The notes: generated by a model from the sequence alone, not told the origin. 64,000 bases of DNA from Bacteroidales bacterium (GCA_017522105.1 JAFXAA010000010.1:1-64000); one strand, 5' to 3'; counted from the stretch's first letter, positions 47,204 to 56,764 are shown. Numbers and translations: made by a program.

Positions 47204-48175
47204 TCAAAACTCATAACTCAAAACTCTTCTCCTGTCTTGTTGTATCTGTCTCTGCAGCTCCTCGCTGCTGTCGAAGCGTCTTATGTCGCGCAGCCTGTGT
47301 GTGAACGCCACAGTAGTATCTTTTCCGTACAGGTCGCCGTCGAAGTCTATCAGGTGCACCTCCAGCATCGGCTTGTCGATGCCGAAAGTCGGTGCTGCCC
47401 CCAGGTTGGCTATGCCGGCGCTTTCTGCCTTTGTGTCGCTGCATGTCACTCTCACGGCGTACACACCGTGTGTGGGCATCATCTTGCGCGTCCCGGCGAG
47501 GTCTATGTTGGCCGTGGGGAAGCCCAGCGTGTGCCCCACGCCGCGTCCGTGCTGCACCGTGCCGCCGAGCGTGTAGTGCCTGCCCAGCAGCGCTGCGGTG
47601 TCCTCCACGCGGCCCTCCAGCAGCGTCTGCCTGATGCGGCTGGAACTGATGGGGGCGTCGTCCACGGTGAACGGCGTGCCGCGCAGCAGCGTGAAGCCCA
47701 GCCCTGCGGCCAGCTGCGGCAGACTGTCGAAGTCGTCGTGCGCCACCTTGGAGGTGTCGTTCACTCCCTTCGGTTGTGTTCGGCAGCCGAAGCGACTGTC
47801 GTAGCCCAACAGCAGGCAGCGCATATTCAGTTGGTCGTGCAGCAGGCGTGCCATCGCGCAGGCCGAGAGCTGCGCCACCTCCTGTGTGAAGGGCAGCACG
47901 GCCACATACTTGGCACCGGCCTCGAACAGCAGCCGCAGGTGCTCCTCGGGGTCGTCGAGCCAGTACTCGCTGTCGCGGCGGCCGAGCACAAAGGATGGGT
48001 GGGCCGTCAGCGTCACCACCAGGCTCTCCGCTTCCCGCTTCTCGCTTTCCGCCTTCAGCTGTTTCAGCAGCGCCTGGTGGCCGAGGTGCACGCCGTCGAA
48101 GACGCCTACAGTGACGGCGGTCTCTTCGGGTATCTGTTCCACTCTTCCTGCTCTGCTGTAAATCTCAAACATCAT
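47204..48175 (-). CDS. ribF: Bifunctional riboflavin kinase/FAD synthetase RibF
   Basis: RibF makes FMN and FAD from riboflavin. The N-terminal FAD synthetase domain shows VTVGVFDGVHLGHQALLKQL and ISSSRIRQTLLEGRVEDTAA; the C-terminal kinase domain shows YTLGGTVQHGRGVGHTLGFP, TANIDL and VHLIDFDGDLYGKDTTVAF. It has 323 residues. The tract LKAESEKREAESLV is encoded by GCGGAAAGCGAGAAGCGGGA-type repeats (plus 48023-48055) and the C terminus VLSYEF by GTTTTGAGTTATGAGTTTTG repeats. The start codon overlaps the stop of the preceding gene (ATGA). No FMN riboswitch was seen. Confidence 0.95.
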   Translation of the reverse strand: MMFEIYSRAGRVEQIPEETAVTVGVFDGVHLGHQALLKQLKAESEKREAESLVVTLTAHPSFVLGRRDSEYWLDDPEEHLRLLFEAGAKYVAVLPFTQEVAQLSACAMARLLHDQLNMRCLLLGYDSRFGCRTQPKGVNDTSKVAHDDFDSLPQLAAGLGFTLLRGTPFTVDDAPISSSRIRQTLLEGRVEDTAALLGRHYTLGGTVQHGRGVGHTLGFPTANIDLAGTRKMMPTHGVYAVRVTCSDTKAESAGIANLGAAPTFGIDKPMLEVHLIDFDGDLYGKDTTVAFTHRLRDIRRFDSSEELQRQIQQDRRRVLSYEF

Positions 48176-49350
48176 AACTCAAAACTCATAACCGTCATCC
48201 TCGGCTTCATGTCAATAAACACCCCCACCGTATACTGCGAGGGGTGCTCTTTCTCAAAGTAGCGGTACCAGCGGCCCTCCACGCTCACTGCCGTCAGCCG
48301 GCCGTGCCATGTGTAGCGGACGCCGGCGTTCACCATGCGGTTGCGGCCGAAGTAGGTGATGCCGTCCACGTAGGCCACATTGCTGAACAGCACGCTGCCC
48401 AGCAGGGGCACGAAGCCGCGGCTGTGCCAATAGCCGGCGTCAAGCCTCAGCTCATTGTTTTGGGCTCTAAACTCGCAACTCGCAACAGGATAGAATCCCC
48501 AGCCGCGTCGGAACGGTATGTCGGGTGCGTTCTTCTGCGTGTAGCCCATGGCGTAGCCGCCAGCCGTCACTGTCCACTTCCCGCCTTCCGCTTTCCACTC
48601 CCCCAGCAGGCCTGCGGCGCCGTTGAAGTGGTTCTGCACTGGCGTGGCCACGGCGAGTCCCTGTCCGCCTATGTGCTGCCCTACGACGTGCAGCGGCACC
48701 CTCAAGCCCCACTTTCCGCTCTCCGCTCTCCACTCGCCGCTCAATCCCGCCGTGAAGCGCTCCTGACGGCTGCTGCGCCGCCATATATATTCGCGCCAGT
48801 CGACCCACACGTCGAGGCCGAAGTGCTTGGTGTCCATCGTCAGCTGCACACCCGCCTCGGGGTCGGCGGCATACAGGCGTTCGGGGTTGTAGAGCGGCAG
48901 CGGCAGGCGGTGCTCGTGCAGGTCGCCCATTGTCGCTCTCCACGTTCCACTCTCCACTCTCCACTCAACCTCCGCCCTCACCCATGGCAGCACGTGCGCC
49001 GCTGTCGTGGTGTCGCTCTCGCACGGCCACACCTCCAGGCCCTGCGCCGACGGGTAGCGGCGCGCGCCCCAGAAATGGAGCCAGTGGGCACCGGCCTCAA
49101 GCACGGCCTCCCACCGTCCGCGTCCGCCCTTCATCACACCCTCCTCCACTGTCCACTCCACCACGGGCCTCAGCACGAAGCCCGGCAGGGTGTAGCCCTC
49201 GGCGTGCAGGCCGAAGAACTCGTTGTCCTGGAAGAACTGGTGGGCGTCGACCCGCAGCGCCAGTCGGGCGCTGTCCTGGGCCATTATGGGATTGACGGAC
49301 AGAAATCCCATCAAACCCAATAGCCCCATTAAACCCAATATCTTCCTCAT
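48172..49350 (-). CDS. Putative outer-membrane beta-barrel protein built partly from repeat-derived segments
   Basis: Exported protein of 392 residues; the signal peptide ends near NPIMAQDSARL. The body has alternating hydrophobic strands, tyrosine/tryptophan girdles and many Gly-rich turns, consistent with a barrel, and ends in PRMTVMSFEL with a terminal aromatic region. Five short segments (EWTVEEGV, EWRVESGTWRA, EWRAESGKWG, EWKAEGGKWT, SCEFRAQNNELR) coincide with GTGGAGAGTGG- or ACTCGCAACTC-type repeat tracts (plus 49141-49162, 48934-48967, 48710-48735, 48572-48601, 48450-48487). No family recognised. Start and stop overlap both neighbours by 4 nt, so it is coupled to the TlpA lipoprotein and ribF. 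Confidence 0.75.
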   Translation of the reverse strand: MRKILGLMGLLGLMGFLSVNPIMAQDSARLALRVDAHQFFQDNEFFGLHAEGYTLPGFVLRPVVEWTVEEGVMKGGRGRWEAVLEAGAHWLHFWGARRYPSAQGLEVWPCESDTTTAAHVLPWVRAEVEWRVESGTWRATMGDLHEHRLPLPLYNPERLYAADPEAGVQLTMDTKHFGLDVWVDWREYIWRRSSRQERFTAGLSGEWRAESGKWGLRVPLHVVGQHIGGQGLAVATPVQNHFNGAAGLLGEWKAEGGKWTVTAGGYAMGYTQKNAPDIPFRRGWGFYPVASCEFRAQNNELRLDAGYWHSRGFVPLLGSVLFSNVAYVDGITYFGRNRMVNAGVRYTWHGRLTAVSVEGRWYRYFEKEHPSQYTVGVFIDMKPRMTVMSFEL

Positions 49351-50450
49351 TTACCCAGGGCCTTGGCCACGGCCTCCTCGATGGCGGCGCCGCGCAGGTC
49401 GCGCGCCAGGATGGTGCCGTCGCTTCCGATAAGCATAATCTGCGGGATGCCGCGCACGCCGTAGGTGTCGGTGGCCGTGCGCGTGCTGTCGACGAGCTGC
49501 GGGTAGTCGATGCCCAGGTCGGCCATCACCTTCTCGTGGGCCGCCTTGCGGGCAGCGGCGTCGCCGCGCTCCCACACGTTGAGGCCCACCACGACGAGCC
49601 CCTTCTTCTGGTACTTCTTCCACAGCGGCACAATGTTGTCGCGTATCTCGGCGCGGCAGGGACCGCACCAGCTGGCGTAGAAGTCCACCAGGGCCACGCG
49701 GCCGTCAATCAGGTCGCTCAGCTTGCCGTCCACACCCTGTATGTCCGTGTAGCGTTTGCCCACGGCGGTGGCGTCCATGGCCTTCAGCTGCTGGCGCTTG
49801 TCGGCCACGGGCTTGTAGTTCTTGACGCTCTCCGTGGCGTCGGACAGCAGTTCTTCGAGCTGGCTGTAGGTCAACAGGTCGGTGCCGCAGACATTGCCCA
49901 TGGCGTAGGCGCCCAGCACATTGTCGCGGTTGGCGTTGTAGAGCGCCATGGAGCTCTCGAAGTCGCGGCGCATGGCAATGCTCTCCACCGAGTCGTAGTT
50001 CCGCTCGGCCTCGGCGCGGCTTTTCTCGTCGCTGGCGGCGTAGTACTTCCCAATCCAAGCCTCCAGCTCGGCCTCCAGGGCCGGGTCGGCGCTGCGCTGG
50101 CGGTGGGCCGTCAGGCTGTCGTTGAGCGGCGTGCCGCCGAGGGCGTCGGTGATGAGGTCGAGGCTGATGCTGCCCGGCTCGGCCACGAAGTCGAGCATGG
50201 CGCGCCCCTCAAGGCCGATGGCTACCACAGAGGCCATCCACGGCTCCGCGGCGTCGCCGCTGAAGGCGAACTTGCCGTCAGCGACCACGGTGCTGTCCAC
50301 GGCCTCGCCGTCGCGCACCAGGTAGACCTGCGCCCCCTCGAAGTCGGGGTCGGAAACGGTGCCAGCCACATTGAATTTCGAGCCGTTGCCACAGCCCGCC
50401 AGAATTGCCGCAACAGCGGCAGTGCAAAGGATTTGCTGTATTTTCTTCAT
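49347..50450 (-). CDS. TlpA-like thioredoxin lipoprotein with DUF4369 domain
   Basis: Lipoprotein of 367 residues: signal peptide with AAVAAILAGCGNG lipobox, an N-terminal DUF4369 domain (FNVAGTVSDPDFEGAQVYLV, WMASVVAIGLEGRAMLDFVA), a helical linker, and a C-terminal thioredoxin fold with ALVDFYASWCGPCRAEI (CxxC is Cys-Gly-Pro-Cys) and YGVRGIPQIMLIGSDGTIL (cis-Pro). It probably reduces or isomerises disulfides in the periplasm. It is the first gene of the 37.9-50.4 kb run, with a -7 box TACCTTTG on the minus strand at 50483-50476. Confidence 0.92.
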   Translation of the reverse strand: MKKIQQILCTAAVAAILAGCGNGSKFNVAGTVSDPDFEGAQVYLVRDGEAVDSTVVADGKFAFSGDAAEPWMASVVAIGLEGRAMLDFVAEPGSISLDLITDALGGTPLNDSLTAHRQRSADPALEAELEAWIGKYYAASDEKSRAEAERNYDSVESIAMRRDFESSMALYNANRDNVLGAYAMGNVCGTDLLTYSQLEELLSDATESVKNYKPVADKRQQLKAMDATAVGKRYTDIQGVDGKLSDLIDGRVALVDFYASWCGPCRAEIRDNIVPLWKKYQKKGLVVVGLNVWERGDAAARKAAHEKVMADLGIDYPQLVDSTRTATDTYGVRGIPQIMLIGSDGTILARDLRGAAIEEAVAKALGK

Positions 50451-50547
50451 TGTTTTTATTGTTTGTTTCGCGGTGCAAAGGTACGCTTTTTTTTAGGAAT
50501 GAAATAAAAAAAGTGCTTCCCCCGGGCCCTGCCCCTGCGGTTCCCCA

Positions 50548-50694
50548 CCGGAGCCCCTACGGCCGTTCTTCAGTAGTTCTTCAGTAGTTCTTCAGTGTTT
50601 GACTGAAGAACTACTGAAGAACTACTGAAGAAGTTCCGTCGCGGAGGCGACGGAACTACGCCCCTCGGCGGAAGAAATGCCGTAGGGGCTCCGG
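50548..50694. repeat. Nested cruciform repeat upstream of guaB
   Basis: The outer arms CCGGAGCCCCTACGG (50548-50562) and CCGTAGGGGCTCCGG (50680-50694) are exact reverse complements. Inside lies a perfect 31-bp inverted repeat with a 5-nt loop, built of TTCTTCAGTAG units (50566-50596 and 50602-50632). Next to it is a second hairpin, AGTTCCGTCGC/GCGACGGAACT (about 50631-50657). The surrounding 50451-50900 contains only this and GC-rich filler; the open frames across it are by-products. Confidence 0.9.
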
Positions 50695-50880
50695 TGGGGC
50701 GAGGGGTGGGGTGGAGCCCCGGTGGGGTTCGAGGGCGGAGGGGCTGCGGATGGTTGCGGCGGGGGCTGCACCGAGCGGCCGAAGCGGCGGCGACGGGCCG
50801 GCGGGGGATTTTTTTTGGTGTGGCCAAAGGGCTGTGGCATAGCGCGAAGGAGCTTGCACGGGAGGGCGGGCGCAATATTT

Positions 50881-50913
50881 TTTGTTATACATTGAAAAAA
50901 AGTCGTATCTTTG
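50881..50913 (+). promoter_or_regulatory. Promoter of guaB operon
   Basis: TTTG (50881-50884), a 21-nt spacer and TATCTTTG (50906-50913), about 45 nt ahead of the guaB ATG. Confidence 0.7.
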
Positions 50914-50960
50914 CAAATTAATTGTCACCGTTTAAACTGACGAAAATAATAATATTAGCT

Positions 50961-52433
50961 ATGTATACTGACACTTCAAAATTCATCGGCGAGGGCCTCA
51001 CGTATGACGACGTGCTGCTGGTTCCGGCCTACTCTTCTGTGTTGCCGCGCGAAGTCAGCGTGGCGTCGCGCTTCTCGAAGCGCATAGCGCTGAACACGCC
51101 GCTGGTCAGCGCCGCCATGGACACCGTGACCGAGGCCGCCATGGCCATCGGCATGGCCCAGGAGGGCGGCATCGGCGTGCTGCACAAGAACATGAGCATT
51201 GAGCGCCAGGCCAACGAGGTGCGCAAGGTGAAGCGTGCCGAGAACGGCATGATAATAGACCCCGTGACGCTGAACAAGGAGGCCAAGGTGAAGGACGCCT
51301 TGAAGCTGATGGAGGAGTACGGCATCGGCGGCATTCCCATCGTCGACGACAACAGGATGCTCATAGGCATGGTCACCAACCGCGACCTGCGCTTTGAGCG
51401 CGACATGGAGCGGCCGCTGAGCGAGATCATGATCACCAAGCTCATCACCACCCATATGGGCACCACTTTCGCCGAGGCTACCGACATACTGCAGCAGCAC
51501 AAGATCGAGAAGCTGCCTGTGGTGAACGATGAGGGCCAGTTCGTTGGCCTGATCACCTACCGCGACATCATGAAGACCAAGGAGCGCCCCAACGCCTGCA
51601 AGGACAGCAACGGCCGCCTGCGTGTGGCCGCCGGCGTGGGCATCACGCCCGACATGATGGACCGCGTGGACGCCCTGGTGAAGGCCGGCGCCGACGCCAT
51701 TGTCATCGACACCGCCCACGGCCACAGCATCCGTGTGGTGGAGGCCCTGAAGAAGGTGAAGAACAAGTACAAGGACATCGACGTGGTGGTGGGTAACATA
51801 GCCACCGGCGAGGCGGCCCTGATGCTCGCCGAGGCCGGCGCCGACGCCATCAAGGTAGGCATAGGCCCCGGAAGCATCTGCTCGACGCGCATCGTGGCCG
51901 GCATCGGCGTGCCGCAGTTGACGGCGGTGTGCGAGGTGGTAGGCGCCCTGAAGCAGGGCGGCTACGACGTGCCCGTCATAGCCGACGGCGGCATCCGCTA
52001 CAGCGGCGACATAGTGAAAGCGCTGGCCGCAGGCGCCAGTTCGGTGATGGTGGGTTCGCTGGTGGCCGGCGTGGACGAGGCCCCGGGCGAGACAATCATC
52101 TTCGAGGGCCGCAAGTTCAAGAGCTACCGCGGCATGGGCTCGCTGGAGGCCATGCAGAGCGGCAGCAAGGACCGCTACTTCCAGGACAAGGAGACCGACG
52201 CCAAGAAGCTGGTGCCGGAGGGTGTCGTGGGCCGCGTGCCCTACAAGGGAACCCTGAGCGAGGTGCTCTACCAGATGGTCGGCGGCCTGAAGGCCGGCAT
52301 GGGCTACACGGGCAGCGCCACCATCGAGGACCTGCAGAAGGCCAAGTTCATACGCATCACCGCCGCGGGCCGCACGGAGAGCCATCCGCACGACATAGCC
52401 ATCACCCGCGAGGCTCCCAACTACAGCAGATAA
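50961..52433 (+). CDS. guaB: Inosine-5'-monophosphate dehydrogenase
   Basis: IMPDH oxidises IMP to XMP, the first step to GMP. The ATG at 50961 ([20 protein letters not shown]) gives 490 residues; the open frame further upstream starts within the promoter. It has paired CBS domains at about 95-215 ([20 protein letters not shown]), the catalytic loop [20 protein letters not shown] with the active cysteine, the IMP phosphate site [20 protein letters not shown], and [14 protein letters not shown]. It heads a co-directional run with three periplasmic folding factors, an arrangement common in Bacteroidales. Confidence 0.97.
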   Translation: MYTDTSKFIGEGLTYDDVLLVPAYSSVLPREVSVASRFSKRIALNTPLVSAAMDTVTEAAMAIGMAQEGGIGVLHKNMSIERQANEVRKVKRAENGMIIDPVTLNKEAKVKDALKLMEEYGIGGIPIVDDNRMLIGMVTNRDLRFERDMERPLSEIMITKLITTHMGTTFAEATDILQQHKIEKLPVVNDEGQFVGLITYRDIMKTKERPNACKDSNGRLRVAAGVGITPDMMDRVDALVKAGADAIVIDTAHGHSIRVVEALKKVKNKYKDIDVVVGNIATGEAALMLAEAGADAIKVGIGPGSICSTRIVAGIGVPQLTAVCEVVGALKQGGYDVPVIADGGIRYSGDIVKALAAGASSVMVGSLVAGVDEAPGETIIFEGRKFKSYRGMGSLEAMQSGSKDRYFQDKETDAKKLVPEGVVGRVPYKGTLSEVLYQMVGGLKAGMGYTGSATIEDLQKAKFIRITAAGRTESHPHDIAITREAPNYSR

Positions 52434-52483
52434 CGGTTGACGGCTATCGGCTAATGCTTATTGGTTGTTGATTAAGAGAAACG

Positions 52484-54577
52484 ATGAAAAAGATATTGAT
52501 GACGCTGGCGGCGGCCCTGACGATGGGCATGGCCGCACAGGCGCAGAACGGGGCGCAGAACCCCGTGGTTATGGAGATTGGCGGCGACAAGGTGACGCGC
52601 GAGGAGTTCATGAGGGATTTTATGTCCACCACCGGCGACCAGCTGAACAGGAACCCCAAGACGACGGAGGCCGAGAAGAGGGCCGCCATGGACGAATATG
52701 TGGAACTGTATGCCAACTTCCGCGCCAAGCTGAAGGACGCCTACAATCTGGGGTTCGACACGATGCAGGCGCTGCGCGACGAGCTGAAGACCTACCGCGA
52801 CGAGCTTGCGGCACCCTATCTGATTGACAGCGCGGCCTTGGAGCGCATACTGCACGAGGCCTACGAGCGCAACCACTATTCGCTGCACGCAGCCCACATC
52901 CTCGTCTCGCTGCCCCCCGACGCCTCGCCGGAGGACAGCGCCAAGGCCTACGACCACATCATGGCGTTGCGCCAGCGCATAGTGGACGGCGAGAGCTTCT
53001 ATGCTGTGGCCTCGGACGAGATGAAGCGCGTGTACCCCGATGCACAGGAGCGTCCCAACGAGGGCGAGCTGGGCTTCTTCACGGCGTTCGACATGGTGTA
53101 CCCCTTCGAGAATGCCGCCTACGCCCTGAAGCCGGGCGAGCTGAGCATGCCGGTGCGCACCCGCTACGGGTTCCACCTGATAAAGCTGTTGGACAAGGTG
53201 GAGATGATTGGCAAGTGCGACATGGCGCACATCTGGCTCAGCAGCCGCGACAGTGCCTCGCGCAGGGATGAGATCTACGACTGCTACCGCCGCCTGCAGG
53301 AAGGGCAGGACTTCGCCATCGTGGCCCACTCCAGCGACGACCGCACAACGCGTGAAAACGGAGGCCTTATGGCCAACGCCCCGCTCAACAACCTGCCGCC
53401 GGAGTATATCAACGTGGCGCAGCACCTGAAGGACGGCGAGTATTCCAAGCCTTTCTTCACGCAGTACGGATGGCACATCATCAAGCTGATACGCCACGAC
53501 ACTCTGGCTCCCTACGAGAGCATGGTGCCGTACTACAAGCAGAAGATGAGCCGCGACCAGCGTGGCGAGGAGAGCCGCAAGTCGTTCACCCGCAACTGCC
53601 GCCAGCGCTACCACGTGCAGGACTTGACGCAGACGCCTGCGCCGCTGCCCAAGGGCAAGAAGCGCAAGAAAGGCGCCCCGGTGAAGATGCAGGCCTCGCT
53701 GCAGGAGCTGTATGACATTGTGCCGGTGGAGGCTACGCGCAACCAGTGGAAGTACAACGACAGTCTGGTGAAGGATGTGCAGACCATCCTCACCATGCCG
53801 GGCAAGAGCTATACCACGCTCGACCTGGCGCGCTATATCTCCACGCACCAGAAGGCCGGACGCCCCCTGAAGTCGGAATACTTTGTGAACATGAAGTACA
53901 GCGACTTCATCGACAGCGTGGTGCTGGTGTATGTGGACAACCAGCTGGAGGACGAGTACCCCGAGCTGGCCGCCGTGGTTGACGAGTATCGCCGCGGACT
54001 GATGATTTTCAACTACAACAATGCCATGGTGTGGCGGAAGACGTTGCACGACAGCGCCGGTTTCGCCGACTACTATGCCCGCGAGAGCCGTACCAAGCGC
54101 ATGGACAACCCCGACGATTCGGTCTACTTCTGGAAGACCAGGGCCCGTGTGGTGAGCCTCGATGTGGCCGACAGTGCCTGTCTGGCTCCCGCCAAAGCCG
54201 CCAAGTTGCTTAAGAAGGCCCTCAAGAAGAGCATGGGCAGCCTTGAGATGAAGGATATGCTGACCGACGCCGTAGGCAAGAAATGCACGGTGGCAAAGCC
54301 GGTGAGTGTGGCCCCTGACCTTGTGGAACAGGGCCACCAGACGCTGCTGGCCGATGGCCAATGGAGCAGGGGAGTGTACCTCTCGCCCAAAGGCAAGGGT
54401 TACCGTGCCGTGGTTGTGGAGGAGGTGTTGCCGCCGATGCTTAAAGGACAGATGGAAGCCCGAGGCTATTACCTCAGCGGCTACCAGAACGAGGTGGAGC
54501 AGCAACACAATGCCGAGTTGCGCAAGCGGTACAACGTCAAGATAAACTACGATGTTGTCAAGCAAATCAGGTATTAA
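52484..54577 (+). CDS. Periplasmic peptidyl-prolyl isomerase with two parvulin domains
   Basis: Exported protein of 697 residues. After the signal peptide (AAALTMGMAAQAQN) comes a SurA-like N-terminal helical region, then two PpiC-type rotamase domains: one at about 125-240 (HAAHILVSLPPDASPEDSAK, GELGFFTAFDMVYPFENAAY, RYGFHLIKLLDK) and one at about 242-340 (CDMAHIWLSSRDSASRRDEI, GWHIIKLIRHDT). The C-terminal half is a long alpha/beta region without a clear family. It probably escorts outer-membrane proteins. It overlaps the next gene by 26 nt. Confidence 0.9.
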   Translation: MKKILMTLAAALTMGMAAQAQNGAQNPVVMEIGGDKVTREEFMRDFMSTTGDQLNRNPKTTEAEKRAAMDEYVELYANFRAKLKDAYNLGFDTMQALRDELKTYRDELAAPYLIDSAALERILHEAYERNHYSLHAAHILVSLPPDASPEDSAKAYDHIMALRQRIVDGESFYAVASDEMKRVYPDAQERPNEGELGFFTAFDMVYPFENAAYALKPGELSMPVRTRYGFHLIKLLDKVEMIGKCDMAHIWLSSRDSASRRDEIYDCYRRLQEGQDFAIVAHSSDDRTTRENGGLMANAPLNNLPPEYINVAQHLKDGEYSKPFFTQYGWHIIKLIRHDTLAPYESMVPYYKQKMSRDQRGEESRKSFTRNCRQRYHVQDLTQTPAPLPKGKKRKKGAPVKMQASLQELYDIVPVEATRNQWKYNDSLVKDVQTILTMPGKSYTTLDLARYISTHQKAGRPLKSEYFVNMKYSDFIDSVVLVYVDNQLEDEYPELAAVVDEYRRGLMIFNYNNAMVWRKTLHDSAGFADYYARESRTKRMDNPDDSVYFWKTRARVVSLDVADSACLAPAKAAKLLKKALKKSMGSLEMKDMLTDAVGKKCTVAKPVSVAPDLVEQGHQTLLADGQWSRGVYLSPKGKGYRAVVVEEVLPPMLKGQMEARGYYLSGYQNEVEQQHNAELRKRYNVKINYDVVKQIRY

Positions 54578-55415
54578 ACTGCTGGCACTTGTGTGCTGTC
54601 TGACGGCGGCGTGTCACCGTGTGGAGGAACCGTCGCCGCTCGTGGCAAGGGTTTACGACCACGAGTTGCGCATGGACGACCTTGCTGGGCTCGTGGGCGA
54701 CGGAGTCAGCGCGGAGGACAGTGCAGCCATCGTGGACAACTATGTAGACCAGTGGGTGAGACAGACGGTGATGCTGGCCAAGGCCGAGAAGAACGTCAAG
54801 GATGACTTCAGCCGCCAGATGAACGAATACCGCAACAGCCTGCTCACCTATGCTTACGAACGGCAGATTGTGGAGCAGTTGCTCGACACCATGGTGACCG
54901 ACGCCCAGATAGCGGAGTACTATGAGGGTCACAGCGGCCAGTTCCTGCTGAAGAACAGCATTGTCAAGGCCGTCTATGTGGCGGTGCCGCTGAAGAACAA
55001 CGTGGACGGCAGGCTCCGTGGACTCGTCTACAAAAGGGATTTCGACGAAGAGGATGTCGTTGAGATGCAGGCCCTCGCCACCAGGGCGGGCGGCACAGGC
55101 AGCTATGATGCCGATGTGTGGCACCCCTTCTACAGCCTGCAGAACGCCGTGCCAATCACCACATACAACGAAAACCTGTACCTCAAGCAGAACCGCTCCA
55201 TCGTCCTTGCCGACGACAGCCTCCGCTGGTACCTGCGCATCCTCGACTACAAAATCACCGACGACATATCGCCATTGGAGCTCCAGCGCGACAATATACG
55301 CGCCATCATACTCAACCACCGCAAGCTCGACATCCTCAGCCGTCTGCAGGCCGACCTTCTGAAGGAGGCTGAAGATGGGGGACATGTTGAGCGCATAAAG
55401 GTAAACAAAAAGTAA
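54552..55415 (+). CDS. SurA-N-like lipoprotein without rotamase domain
   Basis: Lipoprotein of 287 residues (LLALVCCLTAACHRVEEPSP gives the lipobox). It has a SurA-type helical chaperone segment (VARVYDHELRMDDLAGLVGD, WVRQTVMLAKAEKNV, YAYERQIVEQLLDTMVTDAQ) followed by a degenerate region where relatives carry the parvulin domain. That region lacks the GELGFF and GFHII signatures. Its start is 26 nt inside the upstream gene and surA starts 5 nt downstream, so the three folding factors are almost certainly co-expressed. Confidence 0.8.
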   Translation: MLSSKSGIKLLALVCCLTAACHRVEEPSPLVARVYDHELRMDDLAGLVGDGVSAEDSAAIVDNYVDQWVRQTVMLAKAEKNVKDDFSRQMNEYRNSLLTYAYERQIVEQLLDTMVTDAQIAEYYEGHSGQFLLKNSIVKAVYVAVPLKNNVDGRLRGLVYKRDFDEEDVVEMQALATRAGGTGSYDADVWHPFYSLQNAVPITTYNENLYLKQNRSIVLADDSLRWYLRILDYKITDDISPLELQRDNIRAIILNHRKLDILSRLQADLLKEAEDGGHVERIKVNKK

Positions 55416-55420
55416 AGACA

Positions 55421-56764
55421 ATGAAAAGAACACTCATATTTGCGGCTTTCGCCTCGCTTCTTGCCGCCCCCATGGCGTCCTCTTTCGCGCAGGACGACAT
55501 TGTGGACGGTGTGGCAGCCGTCGTGGGGCGCAACATCATCAAGTTTTCCGACGTGGAGCGCTCTTACGCCCAGATACGCCTCAAGCAGGGTGCCGCCGAC
55601 GCCTTCAACAACCGTTGCGCTGTCCTTGAGAACCTCATCCTCAGCCAACTCCTTGTCCACAAAGGTGAAATAGACAGCGTGGAGGTGACCGACGAAGAGG
55701 TGAACCAATACGTGGACTACTATTTGAAGAACGACTTGCGCAACTATGGCAGCCGTGAGGCCATCCGCGAGGCTACGGGTTTCACATACGAGGAGCTCAA
55801 GGAGCAGTATCAGCGTATGATACGCAACAACCTGTTGGCTCGGCGCGTGGAGTATCAGCTCACCGAGGATGTGACAGTCACCCCCAAGGAGGTGGCCGAC
55901 TTCTTCGCCACCCTCCCGGCCGACAGCCTCCCCATGATGCCAGAACGCTATGAGCTCTCCGAGATAGTCATTGAGCCACAGATCTCCGAGACAGAGCGCG
56001 ACCGTGTGCGCACGCAGCTCGCCGAACTTCGCGAGCGTGTCATCAAGGGCGAGAAGTTCTCCATGCTGGCTACTCTCTATTCGCAGGACCCCGCTTCTGC
56101 CAAGAAGGGCGGTGAGCTGGGCTTCTTCTCGCGTGGCGACATGGTGGCCGACTTTGAGTCTGCGGCCTTTGCTCTTAAGCCTGGCGAGGTGTCGCCCATC
56201 GTTGAGACGCAGTACGGTTTCCACATCATACAACTCATCGAGCGGCGCGGCAATACCATCAACGCGCGCCACATACTCCTTGTGCCGCAGGTGTCGCCCG
56301 ACGACCTCCTTGCAGCCCGCATGAAGCTTGACAGCATTGCCACCGAGATTCGTGCCGGCCATATAGCCTTCGACGAGGCTGCACGAACCTTCAGCACTGC
56401 AACCAACGCACAGGCCGGCGGCGTCGCCGTCAACCCGGCCGACGGCACCCAGCGCTTCGACAAGGCAGCCATAGACCAGAACTATTACAATGTTGGCATT
56501 CAGGGTATGGACGAAGGTGAAGTGTCCAATGCCACCGCCTTCAAGAACGACAAGAGCCGTGATGCCTACCGCATCGTGCGCCTCAACAAGAAGTACCCCG
56601 CCCACAAGGCCAACCTCACTGACGACTACGACAATATTCAGAACGCCGCCCTCGCCGACGCCAAGCAGAAGAAGATGCAGCGCTGGGCCAAGCGTTACAT
56701 GGAGACTGTCTATGTGCGCCTCAGCGACCAGTATAAAGACTGTGTTTTCCGCAATCTCCGATAA
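55421..56764 (+). CDS. surA: SurA-type periplasmic chaperone/peptidyl-prolyl isomerase
   Basis: Exported protein of 447 residues. The signal peptide ends before QDDIVDGVAAVVG. The SurA N-terminal domain (ILSQLLVHKGEIDSVEVTDE, EELKEQYQRMIRNNLLARRV) precedes a clear parvulin domain at about 172-280 (GELGFFSRGDMVADFESAAF, YGFHIIQLIERRGN). A second, more degenerate one follows (NARHILLVPQVSPDDLLAAR, QAGGVAVNPADGTQRF). It assists outer-membrane protein assembly. MoxR follows after 15 nt. Confidence 0.92.
   Translation: MKRTLIFAAFASLLAAPMASSFAQDDIVDGVAAVVGRNIIKFSDVERSYAQIRLKQGAADAFNNRCAVLENLILSQLLVHKGEIDSVEVTDEEVNQYVDYYLKNDLRNYGSREAIREATGFTYEELKEQYQRMIRNNLLARRVEYQLTEDVTVTPKEVADFFATLPADSLPMMPERYELSEIVIEPQISETERDRVRTQLAELRERVIKGEKFSMLATLYSQDPASAKKGGELGFFSRGDMVADFESAAFALKPGEVSPIVETQYGFHIIQLIERRGNTINARHILLVPQVSPDDLLAARMKLDSIATEIRAGHIAFDEAARTFSTATNAQAGGVAVNPADGTQRFDKAAIDQNYYNVGIQGMDEGEVSNATAFKNDKSRDAYRIVRLNKKYPAHKANLTDDYDNIQNAALADAKQKKMQRWAKRYMETVYVRLSDQYKDCVFRNLR

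Noticed and set aside
47196..48200. FMN riboswitch upstream of ribF
   Set aside because: The upstream sequence is coding or ACTCAAAACTC repeat; no conserved RFN element was seen.
50570..50928. Several small ORFs in the gap before guaB
   Set aside because: They exist because of GC-rich and palindromic sequence; all are low complexity and lack conserved features.
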